A stretch of DNA of 64,000 bases. It comes from BJHQ01 sp964654285. Lineage in GTDB: Bacteria > Planctomycetota > UBA11346. The DNA lies in assembly GCA_964654285.1 (NCBI GenBank), contig CAZZJC010000010.1:1-64000 (forward strand). The letters run 5' to 3'. The notes under the pieces were generated by a model, which had not been told where the DNA came from, searched no databases, and saw only the letters and a list, made by a program, of their open reading frames with translations. Shown here in pieces: positions 42,781 through 52,325 of the stretch (the stretch's first letter is position 1; every line of letters begins with the position of its first letter). A program made the position numbers and the translations under genes.

Positions 42781-43791
42781 ATGACCCGTCTCGCCACCTC
42801 CTACCTCGGCCTGCCCCTCAAGAACCCGCTCGTGGTGGCGGCGTGTCCGCTGACCCACACCCTGGCGCAGATCCGGCCGTTCCTGGAGACATCCGCCGAT
42901 GACCAGACGGGCGTCGGCGCGGTGGTCATGCATTCCGTCTTCCAGGAGCAGTTCCCCGGCCCCCTCGATCGCCGGCTCTGCCGCCAGAGCGAGAACCAGG
43001 CCCTCGCCGCCAGCTACTTCCCCTCCGCAGCCGGCTTCGTCCACACCCCGGAACGCTATCTGGAGGCGCTGCGCGCGCTCAAGCGCGCGACCCGGGTCCC
43101 GGTCATCGCGTCGATGGACGGCATCACCCCCGGCCCATGGGCCGACTTCGCCCGCGATCTGCAGCAGGCCGGCGCCGACGCGATCGAGCTGAACCTCTAT
43201 TTCCTGTCCACCGATCCGCTCGTGAACGCGCGCGAACTGGAGCGCAACTTCATCTACCTGGTGCGCCAGATGCGCGGTGAGATCGCCATTCCGCTCGCGG
43301 TGAAGCTGCATCCCTTCTTCAGCGCCATGCCCAACCTGGCGAGCGAACTGGTCGATGCCGGTGTGCAGGGCCTGGCGCTCTTCAGCCGCTTCTGCCAGCC
43401 CAATCTCGACCTGGATACCATGGGCGACACCATCGCCATAGAACTGAGCACCGGCGCGGATCTGCTCCTGCCCCTGCGCTGGGCCTCGATCCTGCATGGG
43501 CGGGTGCGCGCCGACCTCATGGTCACGGGCGGAGTCCACACCACCGAGGACGTGGTGCGGTCGCTCCTCGCCGGCGCGAACTGCGTCGGGATCGCCTCGG
43601 AATTCATCCGGCAGGGACCGAAGCGCGTCGGCGAGCTGCTCGCCGGCCTCGACGGCTGGCTCGACCGCCAAGGGCACGCCGCGCTCGCCCCGATCCGCGG
43701 CCGCCTGAGCCAGCAGCACGTCGCCGAACCGGCCGCCTTCGAACGCGCGCAGTACATCAAGACCTTGCAGCGCCGCGCCCGGTCTGCTTGA
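42781..43791 (+). CDS. Dihydroorotate-dehydrogenase-like protein
   Basis: 336 residues, FMN TIM-barrel of the PyrD-like group often found beside ferredoxin-linked enzymes. Landmarks: LATSYLGLPLKNPLVVAACP (N-terminal motif), VPVIASMDGITPGPWADFAR, GADAIELNLYFLSTDP, IPLAVKLHPFFSAMPNLASE, and DLMVTGGVHTTEDVVRSLLA with GANCVGIASEFIRQG (phosphate-binding). It probably is not the pyrimidine enzyme, since no pyr genes lie near. Its place between hydA and ackA suggests a redox role. Confidence 0.82.
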   Translation: MTRLATSYLGLPLKNPLVVAACPLTHTLAQIRPFLETSADDQTGVGAVVMHSVFQEQFPGPLDRRLCRQSENQALAASYFPSAAGFVHTPERYLEALRALKRATRVPVIASMDGITPGPWADFARDLQQAGADAIELNLYFLSTDPLVNARELERNFIYLVRQMRGEIAIPLAVKLHPFFSAMPNLASELVDAGVQGLALFSRFCQPNLDLDTMGDTIAIELSTGADLLLPLRWASILHGRVRADLMVTGGVHTTEDVVRSLLAGANCVGIASEFIRQGPKRVGELLAGLDGWLDRQGHAALAPIRGRLSQQHVAEPAAFERAQYIKTLQRRARSA

Positions 43792-43868
43792 GCCGGCGCA
43801 GCCAGCTCGCCTGGCCCCATCCAGCAGGCCGGTCTTGACCTGCGCGACCCGTGTTGGAGATCCATCCC

Positions 43869-45062
43869 ATGACCGTGCTCGTGCTCAATTGCGGCAGTTC
43901 CTCCCTCAAGTTCGCCCTCGTCGACCCCGAACGCGGAGCCACCCTCGCCACCGGCCTGGGCCAGCGCCTGGAAGCGCCGCAGGCCTCGCTGTCGTGGCAG
44001 ATCGCCGGCAGGAAGGAGAGCCGCGACCTGCCGAACGCCGACCACGCGGTAGTGATCGCGGCGGTGGTCGAGCTCCTGCGCCAGCGCGACCTGATCGCCG
44101 GTGTCCGCGCGGTCGGCCACCGGGTGGTGCATGGCGGGCGGCAGTTCTCGCAATCGGTGGTGCTCGACGATGGGGCCCTGGAACGCATCGCCGCCTGCAA
44201 CCACCTCGGCCCCCTCCACAACCCGGCGAACCTGCTGGGCATCCGCCTCTGCCAGCGCCTGCTGCCCGGCCTGCCCCAGGTCGGCGTCTTCGACACCGCC
44301 TTCCACCAGGCGATGCCCGAACGCGCCTGGCGCTATCCGGTGCCCGCCGACTGGTACGACCACCACGACGTGCGCCGCTATGGTTTCCACGGCACCAGCC
44401 ACCGCTTCGTCGCCGCCGAAGCCGCGCGCCGCCTCGGCCGCCCAGCCGCCGAGCTGCACCTGATCACCGCGCACCTCGGCAATGGATGCAGCGCCGCCGC
44501 CGTGCGCGGCGGGATCAGCGTCGACACCACCATGGGCATGACCCCGCTGGAGGGGCTGGTGATGGGTACCCGCTCCGGCGACATCGATCCGGCCCTGATC
44601 GACTACATGGCCGGGCGGCTCAAGACCGATGCCCATGGCGTGGTGGAGATCCTCAATAAACGCAGCGGTCTGATCGGCATTTCCGGAGTCTCCAACGACA
44701 TGCGGACGCTCGCCGCCGCCGCCGCCGCGGGCGACCGCAAGGCCGATCTCGCGATCGAGATCTTCTGCTACCGCCTCGCCAAGGCGGTCGGCGCCCTCTG
44801 CGCCGGCCTCGACCGCCTGGATGCCCTCATCTTCACCGGCGGCATCGGCGAGAACTCGGCGCCGGTGCGCGAACGCACGGCCGGGTTCCTGCGCGTCCTC
44901 GGCATCACGCTCGACCCCCAGGCCAACGCCGAGCACGGCCGCAGCGCCAACGGCAGGATCAGTCCTGCCGGCACGACGCCGCAGGTGCTGGTGGTGCCGA
45001 CCGACGAGGAGCTGATGATCGCGCGGGATACGGCGGAGCTGGTGGCTGGAGCAACGGCATGA
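43869..45062 (+). CDS. ackA: Acetate kinase
   Basis: 397 residues. Converts acetyl-phosphate and ADP to acetate and ATP. Landmarks: VLVLNCGSSSLKFALVD, VRAVGHRVVHGGRQFSQSVV, VGVFDTAFHQAMPERAWRYP, YGFHGTSHRFVAAEAAR, LITAHLGNGCSAAAVRGGIS, DTTMGMTPLEGLVMGTRSGD and FTGGIGENSAPVRERTAG. GGAG precedes the ATG; GTG 43851 is an upstream in-frame alternative. It is followed by a Uma2 gene and pta. Confidence 0.95.
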   Translation: MTVLVLNCGSSSLKFALVDPERGATLATGLGQRLEAPQASLSWQIAGRKESRDLPNADHAVVIAAVVELLRQRDLIAGVRAVGHRVVHGGRQFSQSVVLDDGALERIAACNHLGPLHNPANLLGIRLCQRLLPGLPQVGVFDTAFHQAMPERAWRYPVPADWYDHHDVRRYGFHGTSHRFVAAEAARRLGRPAAELHLITAHLGNGCSAAAVRGGISVDTTMGMTPLEGLVMGTRSGDIDPALIDYMAGRLKTDAHGVVEILNKRSGLIGISGVSNDMRTLAAAAAAGDRKADLAIEIFCYRLAKAVGALCAGLDRLDALIFTGGIGENSAPVRERTAGFLRVLGITLDPQANAEHGRSANGRISPAGTTPQVLVVPTDEELMIARDTAELVAGATA

Positions 45063-45106
45063 TCACCACGGCTTGTCCCCAACCCATTCATAGATAAACG
45101 ACGGCC

Positions 45107-45604
45107 ATGACCACCAACGCCGGTCTGGCAACCTGGAAACGGATCCTGCTGGATCCGTTATTCCAGAATATTCCCTACAAGGTCGAAACCACCCGGGCCG
45201 GGGCGATCCTCATGTCACCGGCCTCGAACTGGCATGGCAGCGCCCAGTCGCAGGTGGTGGTGAGCCTCAGCAAAGGCCGCAAGGGCGGCGAGATCATCAA
45301 CGCATGCAGCATCCTGACGTCCGATGGCGTCAAGGTCGCCGACGTGGCGTGGGCCAGCGAGGAGTTCATGGCCGAACACGGGTACAAGACTCCTTATCTG
45401 GTCGCCCCTGAAATCTGCGTCGAGATCGTTTCTCCTGGGAATTCCGAGACCGAGATTGAACAGAAGGTGAATCTCTATCTCGCCAAGGGTGCATTGGAGG
45501 TCTGGGTGGTGGACATGGATGGATCGGTTCGTTTCAACGGCAGAACCGGCGCGGAAAACCATTCGAAGCTGGTGAAATCGGTGGTCATCAGAAAACGCTA
45601 TTAG
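45107..45604 (+). CDS. Uma2-family (DUF820) restriction-like nuclease
   Basis: 165 residues, PD-(D/E)XK fold: the Asp in DGVKVADVAWASEE, Glu in APEICVEIVSPGNSETEIEQ and a following helix (KVNLYLAKGALEVWVVD) form the usual Uma2 core. The function of the family is unknown; it is common in multi-copy form in some phyla. It is inserted between ackA and pta, eight bases before the pta start, and its bases look slightly less GC-rich than its neighbours, suggesting gain by transfer. Confidence 0.82.
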   Translation: MTTNAGLATWKRILLDPLFQNIPYKVETTRAGAILMSPASNWHGSAQSQVVVSLSKGRKGGEIINACSILTSDGVKVADVAWASEEFMAEHGYKTPYLVAPEICVEIVSPGNSETEIEQKVNLYLAKGALEVWVVDMDGSVRFNGRTGAENHSKLVKSVVIRKRY

Positions 45605-45611
45605 GAATCCC

Positions 45612-47765
45612 ATGCCGCGCACCCTCCTTCTCGCCCCCACCGGCCACAACGTCGGCCTGACCTCGGTCACCATCGGACTGCTGCGCGCCTTCGAGCGGCG
45701 CGGCGTGCGCCTGGGCTACCTCAAGCCGGTGGCGCAGACCACGGGCGCCGACCGTTCGGTGGCGATCGTGCGGACGGCGACCGCGATCAAGGTGCCGGAT
45801 CCGGTGCCGCGCGACCAGGCCGAAACGCTGCTCGGGCACGGCGAGGAGCAGATCCTCATGGAGCGCGTGGTCGACCTGCACCGCCTGGCCCTGCGCGGAG
45901 CTGACGCCGCACGCAGTGGTGATCCCGCACGCCTTGCGGACGCCGGCCGCAGCGTCGACCTGGTGGTCACCGAGGGCATGGTGCCGGCGGCCGATCTGAT
46001 GTACTCGGCCCGGGTCAACGCCGCCGTGGCCAAGGCGCTGGATGCGGATGTCGTCCTGGTCGCCACCGCCGAAGGGCAGAGTCCGGCCGAGGTGGCGGAA
46101 GAGACCGAGATCGCGGCCCGCACCTTCCCCGGCCGGGTCAGCGGCTGCATCCTCAACCGTTTCCAGGCCCCGGGCGAGACCTACCAGTCGGTGACGCCAG
46201 GCGGCGAACGGCCGGTGGTCGAATCCGAGCATTCCCTCGTGAAACCCTGGATCGACGCCTTCCGCGCGGTGGGGATCCCGCTCGTCGGCGTGATCCCGTT
46301 CCGCGACAGCCTGGCGCATCCGCGCCTGCGCGACCTCGCCGAGGCGATCGGGGCGCAGACCCTGATCGCCGGCTCGCCCGACCGCCGCGTCGCGCGCACC
46401 CGCCTGCTCGCGCGCACCGTGACGCATGCGATCGACGCCCTGACCGGCGGCACCCTGATCGTGACCCCGGGCGACCGCGACGACCTCATCATGGCGGTGG
46501 CGCTCGCGACCAAGAGCGGCATCGACCTCGCCGGCCTGCTGCTCACCGGCGATCTCCTGCCCGACCCCAAGATCATGCGCCTGTGCGAAGGCGCCTGGCG
46601 CATGGGCCTGCCGGTGCTGCTCACCGCCAAGGACAGCTTCGCGACGGTGACCGCGATCAACGCGATGGATCCGCAGATCCCCACCGACGACCGCCAGCGC
46701 ATCGACCGCACCATGGATCTGGTCGCCAACAACCTGGATTCCGCCTGGATCGCCGGCCAGGTGAAGCATCAGCGCGAAGCGCGCATGACCCCGCCGGCGT
46801 TCCGCTGCCTGCTCATCGAGAAGGCCCGCGCCCTCGCCAAGCGCATCGTCCTGCCCGAGGGCGACGAGCCGCGCACCCTGGCCGCCGCCGCGATCTGCGC
46901 CGAACGCGGCATCGCCCGCTGCATCCTGCTCGGCGACCCCGAACGCATCCACGCCGCCGCCAAGGCGCACAACGTCCGCCTGCCCGAGGGCGTGCAGATC
47001 CTCGACGCCCGTTCGCACATCGAACGCCTGACCGCCCCGATGGTGGAGCTGCGCAAGGCCAAGGGCCTGACCCCGGACCAGGCGCGAGAACAGCTGGAGG
47101 ACACCGTCGTCCTCGGCACCATGATGCTGAAACTGGGCGAGGTTGACGGCCTGGTGTCGGGCGCGATCCACACCACCGCCAACACCATCCGCCCGGCGCT
47201 GCAGCTCATCAAGCTCAAGCCGGGGATGAAGCTCGCGAGTTCGGTGTTCTTCATGTGCCTGCCCGACCAGGTCGTGGTCTACGGCGACTGCGCCGTGAAT
47301 CCCGACCCGACCGCCGAGGAGCTCGCCGACATCGCGATCCAGAGCGCGGATTCGGCCGCCGCCTTCGACATCCCGCCCCGGGTGGCGATGATCAGCTATT
47401 CCACCGGCACGTCCGGCGCCGGCGCCGACGTCGAGAAGGTCGCCGCCGCAGTGAAGCTCGCACGCGAACGCCGGCCGGAGCTCAACATCGACGGCCCCCT
47501 GCAATACGACGCCGCCTGCATGCCCGACGTGGCGAAGAGCAAGGCGCCGAACAGCACCGTCGCCGGCCGCGCCACGGTGTACGTCTTCCCCGACCTCAAC
47601 ACCGGCAACACCACCTACAAGGCGGTGCAGCGGTCGACCGGCTGCATCTCGATCGGCCCGATGATGCAGGGCATGGGCAAGCCGGTGAACGATCTCAGCC
47701 GCGGCGCCCTGGTCGAGGATATCGTCTTCACCATCGCCCTGACGGCGATCCAGGCCGGAGCGTGA
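45612..47765 (+). CDS. pta: Phosphate acetyltransferase (long form)
   Basis: 717 residues. Converts acetyl-CoA to acetyl-phosphate. Three parts: an N-terminal P-loop-like BioD/CobB domain (LLLAPTGHNVGLTSVTIGLL), a DRTGG domain (about 220-340) and the catalytic PTA_PTB domain (RALAKRIVLPEGDEPRTLAA, LVSGAIHTTANTIRPALQLI, ISYSTGTSGAGADVEKV, GPLQYDAACMPDVAKSKAPN, NTGNTTYKAVQRSTG). This is the E. coli-like long type. It converges with the T6SS operon. Confidence 0.95.
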   Translation: MPRTLLLAPTGHNVGLTSVTIGLLRAFERRGVRLGYLKPVAQTTGADRSVAIVRTATAIKVPDPVPRDQAETLLGHGEEQILMERVVDLHRLALRGADAARSGDPARLADAGRSVDLVVTEGMVPAADLMYSARVNAAVAKALDADVVLVATAEGQSPAEVAEETEIAARTFPGRVSGCILNRFQAPGETYQSVTPGGERPVVESEHSLVKPWIDAFRAVGIPLVGVIPFRDSLAHPRLRDLAEAIGAQTLIAGSPDRRVARTRLLARTVTHAIDALTGGTLIVTPGDRDDLIMAVALATKSGIDLAGLLLTGDLLPDPKIMRLCEGAWRMGLPVLLTAKDSFATVTAINAMDPQIPTDDRQRIDRTMDLVANNLDSAWIAGQVKHQREARMTPPAFRCLLIEKARALAKRIVLPEGDEPRTLAAAAICAERGIARCILLGDPERIHAAAKAHNVRLPEGVQILDARSHIERLTAPMVELRKAKGLTPDQAREQLEDTVVLGTMMLKLGEVDGLVSGAIHTTANTIRPALQLIKLKPGMKLASSVFFMCLPDQVVVYGDCAVNPDPTAEELADIAIQSADSAAAFDIPPRVAMISYSTGTSGAGADVEKVAAAVKLARERRPELNIDGPLQYDAACMPDVAKSKAPNSTVAGRATVYVFPDLNTGNTTYKAVQRSTGCISIGPMMQGMGKPVNDLSRGALVEDIVFTIALTAIQAGA

Positions 47766-47790
47766 ATCCCGGCGGGATTATCCGGCGGCA
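47766..47790. terminator. Small hairpin between pta and tssA
   Basis: AATCCC-GGC-GGGATT (47765-47779) directly follows the pta stop, between convergent genes. The stem is only six pairs with no T-run, so a terminator role is tentative. Confidence 0.25.
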
Positions 47791-48654
47791 TCAGGTCGGC
47801 GGGTCTTCGATCCCCAGGGCATCCCACAACTGACCTTTCGCCTCCTGGCGGTTGCGCAGGAGCTCCGCGAAGACCTCGCGGAAATCCTTGCGGTTCCATG
47901 ATTCCGCCCGGCGCAGGAGCAGCACGACCGGGCTGAGCGGCTCGTGGGTGGCGAACCAGTCGGCGAGTTCCTTCAGCCGGGCGTTCGCCTGCTCGCGGTT
48001 GCGGATCGGTCCCTCGGCCGGGGGCCTGGCTGGGGTCGGCGCTGCCGCATCGGATTCGGGGCTGGCGGGCATGACGGTGGAGCCTTCCTCGGATGCTGGC
48101 GTGGCGACGACAGGCGATTTCTCCTGGGCGGCACGCAATTGCCGGTGGAGCGTGGACAGGCCGGCATCCGATTCCTCGAACCGGCCGGCCGACCAGGCGA
48201 CGATCTGCTCCAGCGCGGTGAGAGCGCGGGCGACGGCGGCCGGATCCTTCGCGGGCGGTTCCTGTTCGAGGCAGGCGCCGAGCTTCTCGCTCAGCCATTC
48301 GAGCGCAGCCCGGCGCGGGCGGATCCGCTGCGGATGGAGCGGTTCCCAGAAGTTCGCGAGCAGATCGCGCAGGGTCTCCAGACCGACGGCGAGACCTTCC
48401 ATGCCGTGGCGCTGCCAGAGGGCGCGCACCAGCCAGGCGGCGATCAGCACGTCCTTGGATCGTCGTGCGAGGATCGCGGCGGATTCCTGTTCGACCCGGC
48501 GCCAATCGATCTCCCCACCGGCGACGTTGTCGAGTTTCGCCACCTCCAGTTCGAGGTTGGTGACCGCCTCGTCGTAGCGCAACGATTCACCCGCCGGCAG
48601 GTCGGCGGAGATCGGGGTTGCGGTGATGCCCTGGATGAGGTCGGAGTCGAGCAT
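47791..48654 (-). CDS. tssA: T6SS protein TssA
   Basis: 287 residues. It has the ImpA N-terminal domain (about 1-125): ITATPISADLPAGESLRYDE, DWRRVEQESAAILARRSKDV, LLANFWEPLHPQR. A Pro/Ala-rich linker follows, then a short C-terminal segment (NREQANARLKELADWFATHE, LSPVVLLLRRAESW) of the TssA short type. TssA caps or primes sheath assembly. Last gene in the minus-strand operon, 54 bases after the FliG-like gene. Confidence 0.9.
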   Translation of the reverse strand: MLDSDLIQGITATPISADLPAGESLRYDEAVTNLELEVAKLDNVAGGEIDWRRVEQESAAILARRSKDVLIAAWLVRALWQRHGMEGLAVGLETLRDLLANFWEPLHPQRIRPRRAALEWLSEKLGACLEQEPPAKDPAAVARALTALEQIVAWSAGRFEESDAGLSTLHRQLRAAQEKSPVVATPASEEGSTVMPASPESDAAAPTPARPPAEGPIRNREQANARLKELADWFATHEPLSPVVLLLRRAESWNRKDFREVFAELLRNRQEAKGQLWDALGIEDPPT

Positions 48655-48708
48655 GGCGGATCCGGCTGAGGTGGACGGGGACGGAACGCAGAGCGGTGGA
48701 GGAATCGC

Positions 48709-49557
48709 CTAGACGCGATCGCGCACGCTGGCGAGGAATCCTTCGCGGCCCTCGCCGAATCGGATCGCAAGCACGGCGCGCAGGATCAGTTCGATACGCT
48801 GCTGTTCCCGCAGCAGGATCTCATCGCCAGCCGCACGCACGGCGGCAGCCACGGCATGGGCGTCGCCGCCCGCAGCCAGGCTGCGCAGGCCGGCCGCAAG
48901 CGCCGGATGGTCGGACCCGTCCAGGTTCGCAGCCAAGGCCCCGGCGGGCAGGCGCTGGGCGATGGCCACGAGTTGCGTCAATCGGCTGGTGAGCTCCTCG
49001 TCGCCGTTGCTGGAGGCAGGAATCGCGGCGACCGTGCGCGAGGACACCTGCGATTGCACGGATGCCGTCGGCGGCATCACGGCGACCGGGACCACCGTCG
49101 GGTCCGGGGCCAAGATGGGTGCTGAACTCGCCGGAGGTTCAGCGGCAGGTTGCGCTGGCCCCTGGCGCAGACGGGCGACCAGCGTCAAGGCCTTGGCTGC
49201 GGCGGCGGCATGCCGCGCCGGCGGGATCACCTCCGACGCGGAGGACTGCTGCCGCACCCACGCGCGCTGCTCGGCATCCAGGCCCGCGATCAGGGCCTGC
49301 TGGATGGGCGCTGGGGCGCCGTCCAGGAGCGGCAGCAGGTCGTCATCGGGCTGACGACGTAGGATCCAGCGCACGTCGTCGGCAGACAGTTCCAGGATGG
49401 ACGACAGATCCGGTGGCAGTCGGGTGGCGGGCTTGCCGCCCTGATCAGACGCCGCGACGCGGGCGAGGAGATCGCCCATATCCGCCTTTGCCGGTCGCGG
49501 AGCGGCATTCCCGCTCAACGTGTTGCGGAGGATGTCGCCGAGGAGGTCGTCGCCCAT
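48709..49557 (-). CDS. FliG C-terminal-domain-like protein in the T6SS operon
   Basis: 282 residues from ATG 49557; a TTG at 49569 overlaps the clpV stop. Residues about 47-133 read like the FliG C-terminal domain: PPDLSSILELSADDVRWILR, then DDDLLPLLDGAPAPIQQALI and AGLDAEQRAWVRQQ, in the order seen in flagellar switch FliG (lead helix, D-D-L..L.GA, helix, RA..VR). A Pro/Val-rich linker (135-185) and a second helical region (about 187-282, ending REGFLASVRDRV) follow. No signal peptide. Lying between clpV and tssA suggests a T6SS part, perhaps an adaptor at the sheath or ATPase. I know no standard Tss/Tag protein of this type. Confidence 0.55.
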   Translation of the reverse strand: MGDDLLGDILRNTLSGNAAPRPAKADMGDLLARVAASDQGGKPATRLPPDLSSILELSADDVRWILRRQPDDDLLPLLDGAPAPIQQALIAGLDAEQRAWVRQQSSASEVIPPARHAAAAAKALTLVARLRQGPAQPAAEPPASSAPILAPDPTVVPVAVMPPTASVQSQVSSRTVAAIPASSNGDEELTSRLTQLVAIAQRLPAGALAANLDGSDHPALAAGLRSLAAGGDAHAVAAAVRAAGDEILLREQQRIELILRAVLAIRFGEGREGFLASVRDRV

Positions 49558-49565
49558 GGTGTCGC

Positions 49566-52208
49566 TCAACCGGGGGTGGTGGTTGGAGCAGTGGCCGGAA
49601 CGGTGGCAGGAGCGGCCTCGCCGAAGTCGAAGCGGAATCCGTCCGCATCGTGGTCGACGGTCAGGGTCGGAGGCAGGCCGGCACCGAGCCGCGACAGGAC
49701 CTCGGTGGAGATGCGCGGCAACAGCGATCCGGTGATCACGTGGTCGACGTTGCGCGCCCCGGTCTCCGCCTCGGTGCAGCGGGCGGCGATGGCGGCGGCG
49801 ACCGCCGGGGTGAAGACCAGCTCCACCTTGTGCGCCGACTTCATGCGGCGTGAGACCTTCTCCAGCTTGAGCCGGGCGATGCCTTGCAGTGCATCCTGCT
49901 TGAGCGGGAAGAACGGGACGATGGTCATGCGCGCGAGCAAGGCGGGCTTGAAGTGCCGCGACAGTTGCGGACGGATGGCCGCCACCAGGGCGTCGACCGG
50001 CGGAGCCTCGGGATCGTCGCAGGCCTGCATGATGAGATCGGTGGCCAGGTTCGAGGTCAGGAAGATGATGGTGTTGCTGAAGTCGATCTCGCGGCCCTCA
50101 CCGTCGCTGAGCGTGCCCTTGTCGAAGACCTGGTAGAACAGGTTCATCACTTCGAGGTCGGCCTTCTCGACCTCATCGAGGAGCACCACCGAGTACGGCC
50201 GCTGCCGCACCGCCTCGGTCAGGACGCCGCCTTCACCATAGCCGACATAGCCGGGCGGGCTGCCGACCAGACGCGAGACCGAGTGCTTTTCCTGGTACTC
50301 GCTCATGTTGATGCAAGTCATGAAGCGTTCGCCGCCGAACATCAGGTCGGCGATGGCGGTGGCGGTCTCGGTCTTGCCGACGCCGGACGGCCCGACGAGC
50401 AGGAACACGCCGAGCGGGGTGCGGGGATCCTTGAGTCCGGCCTTCGCCGCGCGGATGCCGGTGCCGATGACAGCGTGGACGTGATCCTGGCCCTTGATGC
50501 GCTGCTGCAGATCCGCCTCGAAGCGCAGCAGGGTGGCGGCCTCGTCCTTGACCATGGATCCGACCGGGACGCCGGTCCAGTCGCCGATGACCTTGGCGAC
50601 CACATCGGGGGTGACCTCGACGTGCAGCAACGGCTGGCCGCCCTGCACCTGCTTGAGGGCGGCCACGGCGGCATCGAAGGCGGCGCGCTTGGCGGCCTCG
50701 GCGGGAGCGGCCTGGAGTTCCTGCCGCGCGGCGATGACGCGATCGGCGGCGGCGCGTTCGTCCTTCCAGCGGATGGTCAGCTGGTCGCGCAGGACGCGAT
50801 CGTCCTGCAACGACCTGGTGATGTCGGCGGCAGCGCCGCTGTCGAAGATTCCGCCGGAATCGCGGTCTCGGTGCAGGGATTGCAGGGCCCGTTCGCGATC
50901 CTGGATGCGGCGCTCGATGGTCTCGAGTTCGCCCGGCTTGGTCGCCAGGGCGACCTTCACCCGCGCGGCGGCGGTGTCGATGAGGTCGATACCCTTGTCG
51001 GGATGCTGGCGCCCCGAGATGTAGCGCGCGCCCATCCACGCCGCCGCCCACAGCGCCTCGTCGCGGATGACCACGCCGTGCGCTTTTTCGTAGGTGCTGC
51101 GCAGGCCGCGCAGCATGGTGTGGGTGGTCTCGACCGAGGGCTCATCGAGCTTCACGAGCTGGAACCGCCGCGCGAGGGCGGCGTCCTTTTCGAAGTACTT
51201 CTTGTACTCGGCCCAGGTGGTGGCGGCGATGGTCTTCATCTCGCCGCGTGCCAGGGCGGGCTTGAGCAGGTTGGCCGCATCGGCGGTGCCGGCCGCGCCG
51301 CCGGCGCCGATCAGGGTGTGGGCCTCGTCGATGAAGAGGACGATCGGGGTGGAAGACGCCTTGACCTCTTCCAGCACGCCCTTGATGCGGTTTTCGAACT
51401 CGCCTTTGACGCTGGCGCCGGCCTGCAGGAGACCCATGTCGAGTCCGATGATGCGCACGCCGACGAGCGCCTGCGGCACGTCACCCTCGACCACGCGCAG
51501 GGCGAGGCCTTCGATCACCGCCGTCTTGCCGACACCGGGGTCGCCGACGCAGATCGGATTGTTCTTCCGCCTGCGTGAGAGGATGTCGACGATCTGACGG
51601 ATCTCGCTGTCGCGGCCGAAGACCGGATCGATCTTTCCCTCCTTGGCGCGGGCGGTGATGTCGGTGCAGAAGCGCGCGATCGCGCCGCCGGCCGCCGGTT
51701 TGTCGCCGGAGGCGGATTCTGGCTGCAAGCGGGTTTCTTCCGTGGAACCAACGATCAGGGTGGCCAGTTTGCGTTTCACCTCGTCGTCGGGGATCGAGGC
51801 CCAAAGCTGATAATAGTCGCCAGCGCACAGTTTCGCGTCGTTTTTCAGCAGGGCGATGAACAGCGCCCCGCTGCGCAGATCGGCATGGCCGAGATCGAGC
51901 GAGGCGATCAGCCAGGCGTCCTGCAGCCACTGGACCAGGATGGGAGAGAACACCGGCCGGCCCGGATTGCCGGTGCGGACCTGGTCGAGCACGCCCTGCA
52001 CGGCGCGATCGAGACGGGCATGGTCGACCTCGTAGTGCTTGAGGATCAGCCGGATGTCGCCCTGCGCGTCAGCGAGCAGCACTGACAACAGATGCTCGAC
52101 GGTGACCTCGTAGTTGCCCCTGGTGACGCACAGGCCGGCGGCCGACTCGAGCGCCCGGGTGAGGTGCCTGCTGAGACGGCTGATGAGGGATTTCAGGTTG
52201 TCGGCCAT
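49566..52208 (-). CDS. clpV: T6SS sheath-disassembly ATPase ClpV/TssH
   Basis: 880 residues. A Clp N-domain (about 1-150) is followed by AAA1 with Walker A GDPGVGKTAVIEG and Walker B FIDEAHTLIGAGG, then a middle coiled coil shorter than in ClpB (about 420-540), then AAA2 with GPSGVGKTETATAI, VVLLDEVEKADLEVMNLFYQ and a DGEGREIDFSNTIIFLTSN sensor. It recycles contracted TssB/TssC sheath. The FliG-like gene follows eight bases after it. Confidence 0.94.
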   Translation of the reverse strand: MADNLKSLISRLSRHLTRALESAAGLCVTRGNYEVTVEHLLSVLLADAQGDIRLILKHYEVDHARLDRAVQGVLDQVRTGNPGRPVFSPILVQWLQDAWLIASLDLGHADLRSGALFIALLKNDAKLCAGDYYQLWASIPDDEVKRKLATLIVGSTEETRLQPESASGDKPAAGGAIARFCTDITARAKEGKIDPVFGRDSEIRQIVDILSRRRKNNPICVGDPGVGKTAVIEGLALRVVEGDVPQALVGVRIIGLDMGLLQAGASVKGEFENRIKGVLEEVKASSTPIVLFIDEAHTLIGAGGAAGTADAANLLKPALARGEMKTIAATTWAEYKKYFEKDAALARRFQLVKLDEPSVETTHTMLRGLRSTYEKAHGVVIRDEALWAAAWMGARYISGRQHPDKGIDLIDTAAARVKVALATKPGELETIERRIQDRERALQSLHRDRDSGGIFDSGAAADITRSLQDDRVLRDQLTIRWKDERAAADRVIAARQELQAAPAEAAKRAAFDAAVAALKQVQGGQPLLHVEVTPDVVAKVIGDWTGVPVGSMVKDEAATLLRFEADLQQRIKGQDHVHAVIGTGIRAAKAGLKDPRTPLGVFLLVGPSGVGKTETATAIADLMFGGERFMTCINMSEYQEKHSVSRLVGSPPGYVGYGEGGVLTEAVRQRPYSVVLLDEVEKADLEVMNLFYQVFDKGTLSDGEGREIDFSNTIIFLTSNLATDLIMQACDDPEAPPVDALVAAIRPQLSRHFKPALLARMTIVPFFPLKQDALQGIARLKLEKVSRRMKSAHKVELVFTPAVAAAIAARCTEAETGARNVDHVITGSLLPRISTEVLSRLGAGLPPTLTVDHDADGFRFDFGEAAPATVPATAPTTTPG

Positions 52209-52325
52209 GGCGGTGCAGATCCGGAAGGTGATCTGACGCCCCGCTGGTGCCGCATGGCGCCCGAGGGGCGGCGGAAAGGAAGCGGTCCGAGGCTGGCTCG
52301 CGCCGGGCGCCCGGCGCTGGGCGAA

